A DNA stretch of 59,857 bases from Aquiluna sp. (GTDB taxonomy: Bacteria > Actinomycetota > Actinomycetes > Actinomycetales > Microbacteriaceae), in NCBI GenBank assembly GCA_028822985.1, contig JAPKCK010000009.1, positions 1-59,857 of the forward strand, given 5' to 3'. Numbering within the stretch: position 1 is the stretch's first letter; the number at the start of each line of letters is the position of its first letter. Under the pieces are notes generated by a model, which did no database searches, was not told the origin of the DNA, and saw only the letters and a list, made by a program, of their open reading frames with translations. A program made the position numbers and the translations under genes. Shown here piece after piece: positions 45,957-53,795 of the stretch.

Positions 45957-47561
45957 TTAAACCAGAAGTACTGACTGGATGCGCGATATCGGAAGGGTTC
46001 GCTCAGCATCTTTGAGCTGGTCCTTGCCTCTGAGTCGACCAGCTGCCACGCCCAAGACTGAAAGGGTGAACTGTTTCGCGTCGCCATCCTGCATCTCGAC
46101 CGAAATCTGAACCATGATTTTGTTCTTTTGGGCAAACAAGAGTTGACGCATCACGTCATCACCGCCCATTTGGTTTTTCTCCCCGGAAATCAGAGCAGCA
46201 ACCCTCGAGGCAATTTCGTCTTCCATGGGGATTTCTGGAGTGGCAGAAACCGGCACTCTAGGCGATTGAACCTTGCCTTTGTCGTCAAACATCACCGCAG
46301 CATATCCGGCATCCCGAAGGTTAAAGTAGACAAGGTCCGCGCCAAGCCTGCTCCCAAGTTGCCCACTGGCAATCGGCTGAAGCATGAGCCCTCGAAGCGA
46401 TTGCTCGTTGGATATCTGTGTGAGCAGAATGGTGTCCGCTGCCTGGACAATAGTCCCCTCTTTTTGAGAGAGGATCTTGAGCTGTCCAAACCGATCACCG
46501 GTCTGCTGAAGAACGTATTCGACCGGCTGAGGCAGCCCCTTACCTCCAGACTGAAGCAAGACTTCTGTAATTTCGGCAATACTCATTCCGGTTTCCATGG
46601 CATGCGAAATGCTAAGGCTTGAAATACGGAATCTAGAGGCTAGGCCAAGGTCCTCAGAGTCAGCGAAGGTGTCCAGCTTTCGATGAAGGCTTGTTGAAAT
46701 CGGACCGGGAGAAACAATGCTGAGGTCCGCTTGAACCAACAATTTGTCTTGAATTCCCGGCAGGTTTTTTGCTATGTCCTTGGCTGCCTTCTCGGCAGAC
46801 CCGAGAGTTAGAGGGTGGAGGGCGTTGTCGAAATCAGTCAAACCCAGGTCAGCTCCGTACTCGAGCAATTTGATGTTTGCAAGATTTACTAGCGGGTACG
46901 CTGCCGAAATTTGCTCTGTGATTGGCCCTTCACTCACCTTGAGTGCAGGCAGGTCCCAGCAAGCTTTTGCGAGCATCAGCCAGGCCTGACTTCTCTCCAG
47001 CTCAAGCCACTCCATTCCAAGAGTTGTTGCAACCCAGCGTGACTCGTTCTGACCGATTAGACCCGCTTCGAGGGCTAGCTGAAAGATACGCTGAACATCC
47101 TTTGGCGCGATCTTAATCTTTAGTGCGATCTCTTTTGCGTCTTGAGAGCGAATGCCTGCTCTAATAACATCCAGCCAGTGGCGCTCACACGCGAACAACA
47201 ACTCTGTAATGCAGATGAGGCTCTCGTAGGCCGTTAGGTAAGAACCGTGACGGTTTGCCGGCTTGTACTTCGCGGTCTCAAGTTCCCTACCCAAGCTTGC
47301 GGCCTCAGGCAGTGAAGATTTGGTCGCTAAATTTTGCTCTCTCAAATGAGCGGTGGTTTTTTCATTTCTCAGTGCCTCAAGCTCGGAAGCCGGCAGTGCG
47401 CGAATCTTCGGTTCCAACTCTCTTCTTGAGAGCAAGACTCGGCTCAAATCAAAGTAGTCATCGCATCCATGGCCATGACCGAGTGAGTTTTCAAGCGTGT
47501 GGCTGAGTTCAGCAACGTTCTTGGCTCTTAGCTGCGATGCAAGTTCGAGTATCGAAGACAC
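45957..47561 (-). CDS. XPB-associated helicase-domain protein
   Basis: A 534-residue protein of the actinobacterial 'helicase-associated domain' family encoded next to XPB (Rv0862c-like). The C-terminal part (from about EYVLQQTGDRFGQLKI) resembles the N-terminal damage-recognition region of XPB helicases; the N-terminal part is helical and winged-helix-like. It lacks Walker motifs. It probably acts with the downstream helicase. The ATG overlaps the end of the next upstream gene by one base. Confidence 0.82.
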   Translation of the reverse strand: MSSILELASQLRAKNVAELSHTLENSLGHGHGCDDYFDLSRVLLSRRELEPKIRALPASELEALRNEKTTAHLREQNLATKSSLPEAASLGRELETAKYKPANRHGSYLTAYESLICITELLFACERHWLDVIRAGIRSQDAKEIALKIKIAPKDVQRIFQLALEAGLIGQNESRWVATTLGMEWLELERSQAWLMLAKACWDLPALKVSEGPITEQISAAYPLVNLANIKLLEYGADLGLTDFDNALHPLTLGSAEKAAKDIAKNLPGIQDKLLVQADLSIVSPGPISTSLHRKLDTFADSEDLGLASRFRISSLSISHAMETGMSIAEITEVLLQSGGKGLPQPVEYVLQQTGDRFGQLKILSQKEGTIVQAADTILLTQISNEQSLRGLMLQPIASGQLGSRLGADLVYFNLRDAGYAAVMFDDKGKVQSPRVPVSATPEIPMEDEIASRVAALISGEKNQMGGDDVMRQLLFAQKNKIMVQISVEMQDGDAKQFTLSVLGVAAGRLRGKDQLKDAERTLPISRIQSVLLV

Positions 47562-47800
47562 TAATCCCTATTTTCTTTCGTACGTCGAATGATTGACACA
47601 ATCAGCATGCTGATGATTATCAGAAAACCGACGGGCAGTCCGATGAGTGGCAATTGGGCGAAAAACACTGGGAAACTGTTGAAGCCAAGGGCGCTTAGAC
47701 CCAGAGTGAGTAGCATGAAAAGAATCGAGACACCGATCACGCCGACGGCCATGTAGGCCAAGGTTGTTTCGATTTGGGGTCGGTTTTCATTTTTAGCCAT
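47561..47800 (-). CDS. Small two-helix membrane protein
   Basis: Seventy-nine residues with two hydrophobic segments (AVGVIGVSILFMLLTLGLSA and LIGLPVGFLIIISMLIVSII) and a charged C-terminal tail. Start of the operon with the two helicase genes. No family recognised. Confidence 0.7.
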   Translation of the reverse strand: MAKNENRPQIETTLAYMAVGVIGVSILFMLLTLGLSALGFNSFPVFFAQLPLIGLPVGFLIIISMLIVSIIRRTKENRD

Positions 47801-47856
47801 CAGATAACTCTAACCTTTCAGATACACTAAACGCCGACCAGTTGAAAGTAGGAAGC

Positions 47857-48237
47857 ATGCCGACCGGCAAAGTAAAATTTTTTGATGATGAAAAAGGATT
47901 CGGCTTTATCGCGGGCGATGATGGCACCGAAGTCTTTTTGCATGCCAGCGCCCTTCCTGCGGGGACTGACACAATTAAGCCCGGGAGTCGCGTCGAGTTC
48001 GGTATAGCCGACGGTCGCAAGGGGGCTCAGGCCTTATCTGTCAGAGTGCTAGAGGTCCCGACGCTAACATCACCGAATCGCAAGCCAGCCGAGGATCTGG
48101 CAATCATTACCGAGGACCTAATTGGTCTTTTGGATCAAGTCGGCGGGAACCTCAAGCGAGGCAAATATCCGGAGGCCGCGCACGGCAAAAAAGTAGCGCA
48201 ATTATTGCGCAGGGTGGCGGAAGAGCTTGAAGGCTAA
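47857..48237 (+). CDS. Cold-shock-domain protein with C-terminal extension
   Basis: A 126-residue protein from the ATG at 47857 (GGAAG upstream). The cold-shock domain has KGFGFIAGD and VFLHASALP; a ~55-residue helical C-terminal extension follows, as in actinobacterial CspA paralogues of ~127 residues. It is translationally linked to the DUF3027 gene, overlapping it by 11 bases. Confidence 0.9.
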   Translation: MPTGKVKFFDDEKGFGFIAGDDGTEVFLHASALPAGTDTIKPGSRVEFGIADGRKGAQALSVRVLEVPTLTSPNRKPAEDLAIITEDLIGLLDQVGGNLKRGKYPEAAHGKKVAQLLRRVAEELEG

Positions 48238-48703
48238 AAACCAGGAGATGGCCATTGAGCTTTTGAAGGCCGAGCTGCCAGAAGCGAGCTACGGAGAGCT
48301 CATTAGTGAGACCGAGCCATCAAAGGGCGTTATTGAACTTCGCTACCTCTGCAGCATGCGCGGTTACAGCGGCTGGCACTGGCTTCTCACTCTTACTCAA
48401 ACCGATAAGCGCAAGGCCGCAACGTTCTCAGAACTTAACTTAGTGGCGTCGGAGGACGCCCTTTTGGCACCAGAGTGGGTGCCCTGGTCAGATCGCCTCA
48501 GCGAGTTTAGAAAGCAACTTCGTGCAGAGGGTAAAGCTAAAACCGACGCCGAGGCTGACGAGCTAATTAAGGCCCTAGTCGTTACGGATGATGTAAAGTC
48601 CTATGATTCCGAGGGAAATTCCGACCACGGAAGTATGCAGCCACCACTGAAGACCCGCGTCCGACAGCGCCGGATAAAACACAGCGAACCCGACGAAGAT
48701 TAA
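48227..48703 (+). CDS. DUF3027 family protein
   Basis: A 158-residue protein of unknown function. The DUF3027 core includes CSMRGYSGWHWLLTLTQT and WVPWSDRL. It starts at a TTG inside the end of the cold-shock gene. It is short for the family (often 200-300 residues), and its last ~43 codons overlap the converging DUF2530 gene on the other strand. Confidence 0.85.
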   Translation: MKAKNQEMAIELLKAELPEASYGELISETEPSKGVIELRYLCSMRGYSGWHWLLTLTQTDKRKAATFSELNLVASEDALLAPEWVPWSDRLSEFRKQLRAEGKAKTDAEADELIKALVVTDDVKSYDSEGNSDHGSMQPPLKTRVRQRRIKHSEPDED

Positions 48704-48802
48704 GAGCCAAGCTACTAAGCCCGCCCTGATAATCGGTTTTGAATCTAGAGCCTTAGGGGTTGGCTCCGCTTCGCGCTCACTAAGTTTCAGGTAGAAACGC
48801 AT
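48575..48802 (-). CDS. DUF2530 family membrane protein
   Basis: Seventy-five residues with two membrane helices (IRAGLVAWLLIFVGFAVFYP and VVGISLGIIGLYII). The family is found beside DUF3027 and serC in actinobacteria. It starts one base upstream of the end of serC (probable operon serC-DUF2530). Its 3' 129 bases overlap DUF3027 in antisense. Confidence 0.8.
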   Translation of the reverse strand: MRFYLKLSEREAEPTPKALDSKPIIRAGLVAWLLIFVGFAVFYPALSDAGLQWWLHTSVVGISLGIIGLYIIRND

Positions 48803-49918
48803 TTAGAATCTCTCCAAAACGTATTCAATTGAGGCGATTAGTCGCTCGACTTCCGACGGCTCCGTTGAAACAAAAGTTGCTACCCGAAGCTGATTCTTTC
48901 CAAGCTTTCGATACGGTTCGGTGTCGACAATGCCATTTTCTCGGAGTATCTGGGCGACCCCAAGAGCATCAATCGAATCATCAAAGTTTATGGTTGCCAC
49001 AACCTGTGAGCGATGTTTGGGGTTTTCAACAAACGGCTTTGTCACCTTGGTTTTTTCGGCCCAGTGATAGAGAAGGTCGGAGCTTTCTCTAGTTCTGCTG
49101 TCAGCCCAAGCCAAACCGCCGTTGTCGTTTATCCACTGAACTTGATTATTGGCAAAAAATATAGTTGCCAGCGATGGGGTATTGAGTGTGAAGTTTTGCC
49201 TCGAGTTATCGAGCGCTAATTGCAGGCTCAAGATGTTTGGAATGTAACGTCCGGATGAAGAAACCGCTTCGATGCGACCAATTGCTTTTGGTGAAACTAG
49301 AGCAATCCATAGACCTCCGTCGGAAGCTAGGTTTTTCTGCGGAGAAAAGTAGTACACATCGGTTTGCTTCGGGTCAAAATCTATGCCGCCCGCAGCGCTT
49401 GTCGCATCGGTGAGCATTAAGGCATTTTCGTCAGCACCCTTGACGCGCTGGACATCTGTTACAACACCCGACGAAGTTTCGTTGTGAGGGTAGGCGTAGA
49501 CATCGACGCCCTCTTCGGCGACGAGGTCGCCGCGAGATCCCGGGTCGACGGAAATGACGGTTGGGGCTTCCAACCATGGGGTGTCGAGAATATTCGCAAA
49601 TTTATTGCCGAACTCACCATGAACGAGGGCCTGACCCTTTTGTTCAACAAGCGAGAAGGTCGCGGCATCCCAGAATGCTGAAGCGCCACCATTGCCCATA
49701 ATTATTTCGTAACCCGCCGGAGCGTGGAACATATCCAGTAAGCCTTGCTTGAAATCACCTACCAAGTTTTTTATTGGCTCTTGGCGGTGACTGGTACCCA
49801 TGTAGCGCTTGCCAAAATCCTCAAAAGCACTGAGCTGCTCGGGCCGCATCCGCGATGGGCCGCAGCCGAATTTTCCGTCTAGAGGTTTGATTGAGACTGG
49901 GATTACGATGTCTGACAT
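48803..49918 (-). CDS. serC: Phosphoserine aminotransferase SerC
   Basis: PLP-dependent transaminase of serine biosynthesis, 371 residues, actinobacterial-type (class V). MGNGGASAFWDAATF, DATSAAGG and the PLP-lysine segment FSPQKNLASDGGLW (Lys in SPQKN) are visible; CGPSRM near the N-terminus binds substrate phosphate. Confidence 0.95.
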   Translation of the reverse strand: MSDIVIPVSIKPLDGKFGCGPSRMRPEQLSAFEDFGKRYMGTSHRQEPIKNLVGDFKQGLLDMFHAPAGYEIIMGNGGASAFWDAATFSLVEQKGQALVHGEFGNKFANILDTPWLEAPTVISVDPGSRGDLVAEEGVDVYAYPHNETSSGVVTDVQRVKGADENALMLTDATSAAGGIDFDPKQTDVYYFSPQKNLASDGGLWIALVSPKAIGRIEAVSSSGRYIPNILSLQLALDNSRQNFTLNTPSLATIFFANNQVQWINDNGGLAWADSRTRESSDLLYHWAEKTKVTKPFVENPKHRSQVVATINFDDSIDALGVAQILRENGIVDTEPYRKLGKNQLRVATFVSTEPSEVERLIASIEYVLERF

Positions 49919-49974
49919 AGTCTCAAGTTTAGTATTGCAATTAACAGACCTGGTCTAGCGACGAAGAGGGATTG

Positions 49975-50658
49975 ATGACTGACCTCATTGACACAACCGA
50001 AATGTACCTCAAGGCAATTTACGAGCTTGAGGAAGAGCACATTCCGCCAATGCGAGCGAGGATTGCCGAACGCCTTGACCACTCCGGCCCGACTGTTTCG
50101 CAGACCGTCGCCAGGATGGAGAGGGACGGGCTTCTTCGCTTACTGGACGACCGCCAGCTTCAGTTCACTGATGTTGGGCGTCTCACCGCCGTCGAAGTTA
50201 TGCGCAAGCATCGTCTAGCTGAGCAGCTTTTGCTGGAGGTAATTGGACTCGAATGGTCAGACATCCACGATGAGGCTTGTCGTTGGGAGCACGTCATGAG
50301 TGAGTCAGTAGAGCGAAAACTTATCGGCCTTCTAAAAAACCCAAGTGTCTCGCCCTTCGGCATGCCGGTTCCAGGCCTTGAACTTCTGGGACTGACCCCC
50401 GCTGACGTCCGGGAGTGCTGGGCACTAGCTTCCTTGGAACCGGGCGAGTACGAGATTGTGAGGATCGGAGAACCCCTGCAGCTGGATGGATCGTTTTTGA
50501 ATCAGCTGGCAGAGTTATCACTTTTACCGGGGGCCAAGGCCACTCTGTCCACTCAAGAGCAGGGATGGCTTTTGATCTCAACTGGTCTGAGCGAAGGACT
50601 GCTAGTCGACACAGGAATTGCACAGCATCTGTTTTTAGGTGTTTCCAAAGTTTTGTAG
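49975..50658 (+). CDS. ideR: DtxR/IdeR-type iron-dependent repressor
   Basis: A 227-residue metalloregulator. The N-terminal winged helix (TEMYLKAIYELEEE, HSGPTVSQTVARMERDGLL) is followed by the metal/dimer domain DEACRWEHVMSESVERKL, whose Cys-Glu-His is the DtxR iron-site pattern rather than the MntR one, and a C-terminal SH3-like domain. It controls iron-uptake and storage genes, perhaps including the orphan FecE-type ATPase elsewhere in the window. A TTG three bases earlier is a possible alternative start. Confidence 0.92.
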   Translation: MTDLIDTTEMYLKAIYELEEEHIPPMRARIAERLDHSGPTVSQTVARMERDGLLRLLDDRQLQFTDVGRLTAVEVMRKHRLAEQLLLEVIGLEWSDIHDEACRWEHVMSESVERKLIGLLKNPSVSPFGMPVPGLELLGLTPADVRECWALASLEPGEYEIVRIGEPLQLDGSFLNQLAELSLLPGAKATLSTQEQGWLLISTGLSEGLLVDTGIAQHLFLGVSKVL

Positions 50659-50706
50659 TTAGAATTTGGCGAGTAGAACCAAAGAAAGTTTTTCAGAGGA
50701 CCCCTA

Positions 50707-51453
50707 TTGATTTCAGCTAAAGCTGACGATTTGCTAAGAAGTCGCCGAACCCTGCGATCTAGCGAACGAAAAACATCTGCGAAGGTGCAGAGGCACTCGC
50801 TTCGCACGTTCATGACAATGCTCGCCTCCACAGGCCTCATGGCTACAGCAGCTCTTCCTTCCTACGGTTTTGCACCGGATGTTACGGCGGCTTCTGGACT
50901 CGCGCGGGACTCCGAGATGGTCCAGATCTCAGCTCCGAGCCAAGGACTGTCGGTCGCGACGGTCAGGGCTGTTGAATTCACTCGAGGCGACTACGCTCCG
51001 GCAGAGGCCTCCGAATTCCAAGTGGCATCAAAATCGAGAATTTATTACTACGAAGGCCCTAGGGCCGCAGACTACCTAGCTAATCCAAGATTTACAGATG
51101 TCTCCAGCGCAAACCTAATGAAGTCTTCGGCTGAACTAGTTGGTACCCCGTATGTATTTGGCGGTCAGACCCCAGGCGGTATTGACTGTTCCGGTTACGT
51201 GCTTTTTGTTTACTCTCAATTCGGTGTCGACCTACCGCACAGCGTTTACCAGCAGGCAAAATTGGGAACCAAAATTTCCGCCGAGGAAGCTCTTCCCGGC
51301 GATTTAGTTATTTTCAACGACTTCTCTCACAACGGCATCTACGCCGGCAATGGCAACTTCTACCATGCCCCCCAACCGGGAGACCGTGTGAAGCTGGCGC
51401 CAATTTTTACTGATCGCTACCACTTCATACGTGTCGCCGAAATTCAGAACTAG
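50707..51453 (+). CDS. NlpC/P60 (C40) cell-wall peptidase
   Basis: A 248-residue exported peptidoglycan hydrolase cutting between D-Glu and diaminopimelate/lysine-type residues. A TTG start and long basic N-region precede a signal segment (MTMLASTGLMATAALPSYGF). The catalytic domain carries Cys in GGIDCSGYVLFVYS and His in FSHNGIYAGNG. Some actinobacterial homologues have a c-di-AMP riboswitch upstream; the 48 bases here are too short for one. Confidence 0.9.
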   Translation: MISAKADDLLRSRRTLRSSERKTSAKVQRHSLRTFMTMLASTGLMATAALPSYGFAPDVTAASGLARDSEMVQISAPSQGLSVATVRAVEFTRGDYAPAEASEFQVASKSRIYYYEGPRAADYLANPRFTDVSSANLMKSSAELVGTPYVFGGQTPGGIDCSGYVLFVYSQFGVDLPHSVYQQAKLGTKISAEEALPGDLVIFNDFSHNGIYAGNGNFYHAPQPGDRVKLAPIFTDRYHFIRVAEIQN

Positions 51454-51517
51454 AAAATTAACTCTTTCCCACTTTCTCCCTTTAGCGTTTCTTACCAAAA
51501 AATCCTCATATCCCGCA

Positions 51518-51674
51518 TACTATTTTTACAAGTATTGATTCTTGATCTTCGGGGAAGGAGTGCAGATGCCAGCAAGCATGCCAGCCATGTATGGCAACTG
51601 GATACATCTGTGCCAGTACCCCTGCATATCTATTTGGGAGAACCTACGCGTCGCATTATTGCGGCGCGTTTTTT
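51518..51674 (+). ncRNA. Structured leader RNA/attenuator before HNH gene (candidate)
   Basis: A possible -10 (TACTAT, 51518-51523) precedes a nested fold: GGGG/CCCC (51551-51554 with 51619-51622), GCAGATG/CATCTGT (51562-51568 with 51605-51611), CCAG/CTGG, and hairpin GCCAT-GT-ATGGC (51584-51595). About 24 bases later an intrinsic terminator (51646-51674) follows. It matches no riboswitch I know. The same stretch has an AGGAG-ATG leader frame from 51566. Confidence 0.55.
51646..51674 (+). terminator. Intrinsic terminator inside HNH leader
   Basis: ACGCGTCGC-ATTATT-GCGGCGCGT stem (one G-T pair) followed by TTTTTT. It lies 64 bases before the HNH start, so readthrough or an alternative fold is needed to express the gene from an upstream promoter. 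Confidence 0.85.
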
Positions 51675-51737
51675 ATTACCCAGGGTCAATTCGGATGCCA
51701 GCAGGCCGTGCTGGCGATTTCGATAGGAGATAACTAC

Positions 51738-52244
51738 ATGCGCACCCTTGTCCTAAATGCAGGCTACGAGCCGCTCGCCGTCGTGTCTTTTAAGCGAGCC
51801 TTAGTTCTAGTACTCAATGAGAAAGCCACAATCTTGGCGCGGATCGACCATGAAGTGGTTCGAAGTGCAAGCCAAGAATTCGAAATGCCTTCCGTCATTT
51901 TACTTTCGAGGTATGTCAGAATTCCCAACTCCAGAAGAGTCCCAGTTTCTAGAAGGGGAGTGCTCAGGCGGGATTCTCAGCGTTGCGGTTACTGCGCCGG
52001 TCCCGCGAACACCATCGATCACATCATGCCAAAATCGAGGGGAGGCAAGGACACCTGGGAGAACTTGGTGGCTTGTTGTCTAGAGTGCAATAACTCCAAG
52101 GGGAACCGCACCCCGGCAGAAATTGGCTGGAACTTGAAGGTGTTACCTAAGATGCCAACTGGAACAGTCTGGAGTGTCAGGGGATCTGACAGGCCACTTC
52201 CACAGTGGAGTGAGTTCTTGGCTCTGCAAAAGCAAGCTGCCTAA
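51738..52244 (+). CDS. HNH endonuclease
   Basis: A 168-residue protein beginning MRTLVLNAGYEPLAVVSF, the actinobacterial HNH family. The HNH finger has CGYC and CLEC zinc pairs with catalytic IDHIMPKSRGG and the final ECNNSKGNRTP. The ATG at 51738 has AGGAG eight bases upstream; the frame upstream lacks similarity. The leader carries a terminator and hairpin GCCAGCA/TGCTGGC (51697-51715) just before the ribosome binding site. Not an intron or intein homing gene from context; cellular role unknown. Confidence 0.9.
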   Translation: MRTLVLNAGYEPLAVVSFKRALVLVLNEKATILARIDHEVVRSASQEFEMPSVILLSRYVRIPNSRRVPVSRRGVLRRDSQRCGYCAGPANTIDHIMPKSRGGKDTWENLVACCLECNNSKGNRTPAEIGWNLKVLPKMPTGTVWSVRGSDRPLPQWSEFLALQKQAA

Positions 52245-52250
52245 CTAAAT

Positions 52251-52297
52251 TTGACAATGTCAAAAATCTTTTACATAATGTAAGAAATTCTTTACAT
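52251..52297 (+). promoter_or_regulatory. Promoter with operator palindromes of the XRE operon
   Basis: -35 TTGACA (52251-52256), 17-base spacer and -10 CATAAT (52274-52279). Two palindromes overlap these boxes: TTGACA-A-TGTCAA (52251-52263) and TTACAT-A-ATGTAA (52271-52283), centres 20 bases apart, plus a half-site TTTACAT at 52291. A repressor dimer pair on one DNA face would block transcription. Confidence 0.8.
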
Positions 52298-52306
52298 TGG
52301 AGCGAA

Positions 52307-52822
52307 ATGAATCATCAAGAAAAAACCGTCTGGGCGGAACTGTTTGCAAACTTCGCAGTGCTTATTGGCTACTCGGCTTGGCTTTTGGGTCAGCTGGCAC
52401 AAAAAGATGTAAGTGAGATTGCGTACGGCTGGGTGCTGGTCTCAGTTTTCTTGCTGAACATTTTGTTTTCTATCGTGACCCAAATTGTTCTAGTTGTTTC
52501 GGCACACGTCGCCCCGGTGATCGCCGCTCACGTCGGTCCGGTCATCGCAGAAAGGACCGGCAGGCCGATGCCCCTTGAGGTTCCCGCGGTTCAGAACGAC
52601 ACTCGAAGTCCTGGCCTAGTGGATGTGCGGGACAAGGACATAAGAAGCCGCTCTAATTCCACGGGCATGAACATAATGAGCGTGGTTGCCCTAGCAGCTC
52701 TAGCCTTGGCCGCTTTTGAAATTGGCTTTTTTGAGATTGCACACGTCTTGTTTTTTGGTGGCCTAATGGCAAGCATTGCGATGAACAGCGCAAAAATTTG
52801 GTTTTACCGCAAGGGTGTCTAG
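52307..52822 (+). CDS. Membrane protein, first gene of XRE operon
   Basis: A 171-residue protein with four membrane helices in two pairs (NFAVLIGYSAWLLGQL, WVLVSVFLLNILFSIVTQIV, then SVVALAALALAAFEIGFF and VLFFGGLMASIAMNSAKI) around a hydrophilic central region. Similar proteins paired with short XRE regulators are common in Gram-positive bacteria, without clear function. It is directly followed by the regulator. Confidence 0.8.
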   Translation: MNHQEKTVWAELFANFAVLIGYSAWLLGQLAQKDVSEIAYGWVLVSVFLLNILFSIVTQIVLVVSAHVAPVIAAHVGPVIAERTGRPMPLEVPAVQNDTRSPGLVDVRDKDIRSRSNSTGMNIMSVVALAALALAAFEIGFFEIAHVLFFGGLMASIAMNSAKIWFYRKGV

Positions 52823-53035
52823 GTGACTCGTCCCACGAAAATAACCAATCAGGTGCGCCTGCACCGCGTGGCCAAAGACCTGACTCAGGAGCAACTTGCA
52901 AGTCAGCTTGGAGTATCCAGGCAAACCCTGATAGCCATAGAGAACGGAAAGTATTCGCCGTCATTAGAGTTCGCATTTGCGCTTGCAAAGGCGCTTGAGG
53001 TTCAGATCGGTGAGCTTTTCAACTATCCGGAGTAA
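52823..53035 (+). CDS. Short XRE-family transcriptional regulator
   Basis: A 70-residue single-domain Cro/CI helix-turn-helix (DLTQEQLASQLGVSRQTLIA), with the family end IGELFNY. GTG start immediately after the upstream stop codon. It probably binds the palindromes before the membrane-protein gene and autoregulates. Confidence 0.9.
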   Translation: MTRPTKITNQVRLHRVAKDLTQEQLASQLGVSRQTLIAIENGKYSPSLEFAFALAKALEVQIGELFNYPE

Positions 53036-53175
53036 TTGTTGCGCTATTTACTGAGCACTGGTGACAGCCAACTGGGGTTCGCCCAAACCCATTAATGCGT
53101 CTCGCAAAGAGCTAGACTTTTTTGAGGCGAGACACGCAGCACTCAAAGTCAAGCTCCCAAACAAAGGAAGTCAAA

Positions 53176-53541
53176 ATGGATTCATCTGCACTTGTAGGAA
53201 CCTGGAACACCTTGAGAAAAAGCATCATCAACTCGCAAATGTCATCGGTTATCATGCTGGCGGTCGCTCTTTATTTGGTAGCAACCGGAGCATTTGTTGG
53301 AGCAAGCACTGAAGTAAAGCTGTTCGCAGTAACAGTCTTGGTTACCACCGGCGCACTGTCTTTGATAAATCAGTTCGCGGCTATTCGAGAGGGATCAGCG
53401 TTGATCAAGGATATGAAGGCTTCGGGTTCCGCACTCGAAACCGCCATTGCCTCTTCAGCCCGCTTCGTGAGCTTGACTCAAGCAGCCATGGCAGTTTTCG
53501 CTGCAGCAACAATCGTTTTATTTGTAGTGGCTATTTACTAA
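53176..53541 (+). CDS. Hypothetical membrane protein
   Basis: A 121-residue protein with three hydrophobic segments (VIMLAVALYLVATGAFVGA, VTVLVTTGALSLI, and AMAVFAAATIVLFVVAI). ATG with GGAAG upstream. It may belong with the XRE operon (140-base gap) or stand alone. A terminator follows. Confidence 0.75.
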   Translation: MDSSALVGTWNTLRKSIINSQMSSVIMLAVALYLVATGAFVGASTEVKLFAVTVLVTTGALSLINQFAAIREGSALIKDMKASGSALETAIASSARFVSLTQAAMAVFAAATIVLFVVAIY

Positions 53542-53560
53542 CCATTAGGCAAAAAGCTTT

Positions 53561-53597
53561 AGGGCGTGATGACCTTGCGGTTGTCACGCCCTTTTGC
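53561..53597 (+). terminator. Rho-independent terminator
   Basis: GGGCGTGATGACC-TTGC-GGTTGTCACGCCC stem followed by TTTT, downstream of the 121-residue membrane protein gene. Confidence 0.88.
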
Positions 53598-53622
53598 ATG
53601 GTCAGCATTTTCTTAAAAAAAG

Positions 53623-53695
53623 TGGCCCCGAGGTGAATCGAACACCCGACACACGGTTTAGGAAACCGTTGCTCTATCCACTGAGCTACGGGGCC
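53623..53695 (-). tRNA. tRNA-Arg (CCT)
   Basis: Complete cloverleaf on the minus strand: GGCCCCG/CGGGGCC acceptor, D arm GCTC/GAGC, anticodon loop TTCCTAA giving CCT, T arm GTCGGGTGTTCGATTCACC-type, discriminator A, then a T7 run. CCA not encoded. Confidence 0.95.
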
Positions 53696-53795
53696 AGCAG
53701 CCGTTATAGGTTACTAGCTATTGGGCCTGACCAAATTCCTTGGAACTGAGGCGCGAGGGGCCGGCAACCTAAAAGCTTGACGGAATTAAAGGACT

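Noticed and set aside
50659-50706. c-di-AMP (ydaO) riboswitch before the NlpC/P60 gene
   Set aside because: Such riboswitches often precede this gene class in actinobacteria, but the gap is 48 bases and shows none of the aptamer motifs.
52301-53541. Toxin-antitoxin system
   Set aside because: The XRE regulator is single-domain and its partner is a four-helix membrane protein without toxin family features; a regulator/membrane-protein pair is the simpler reading.
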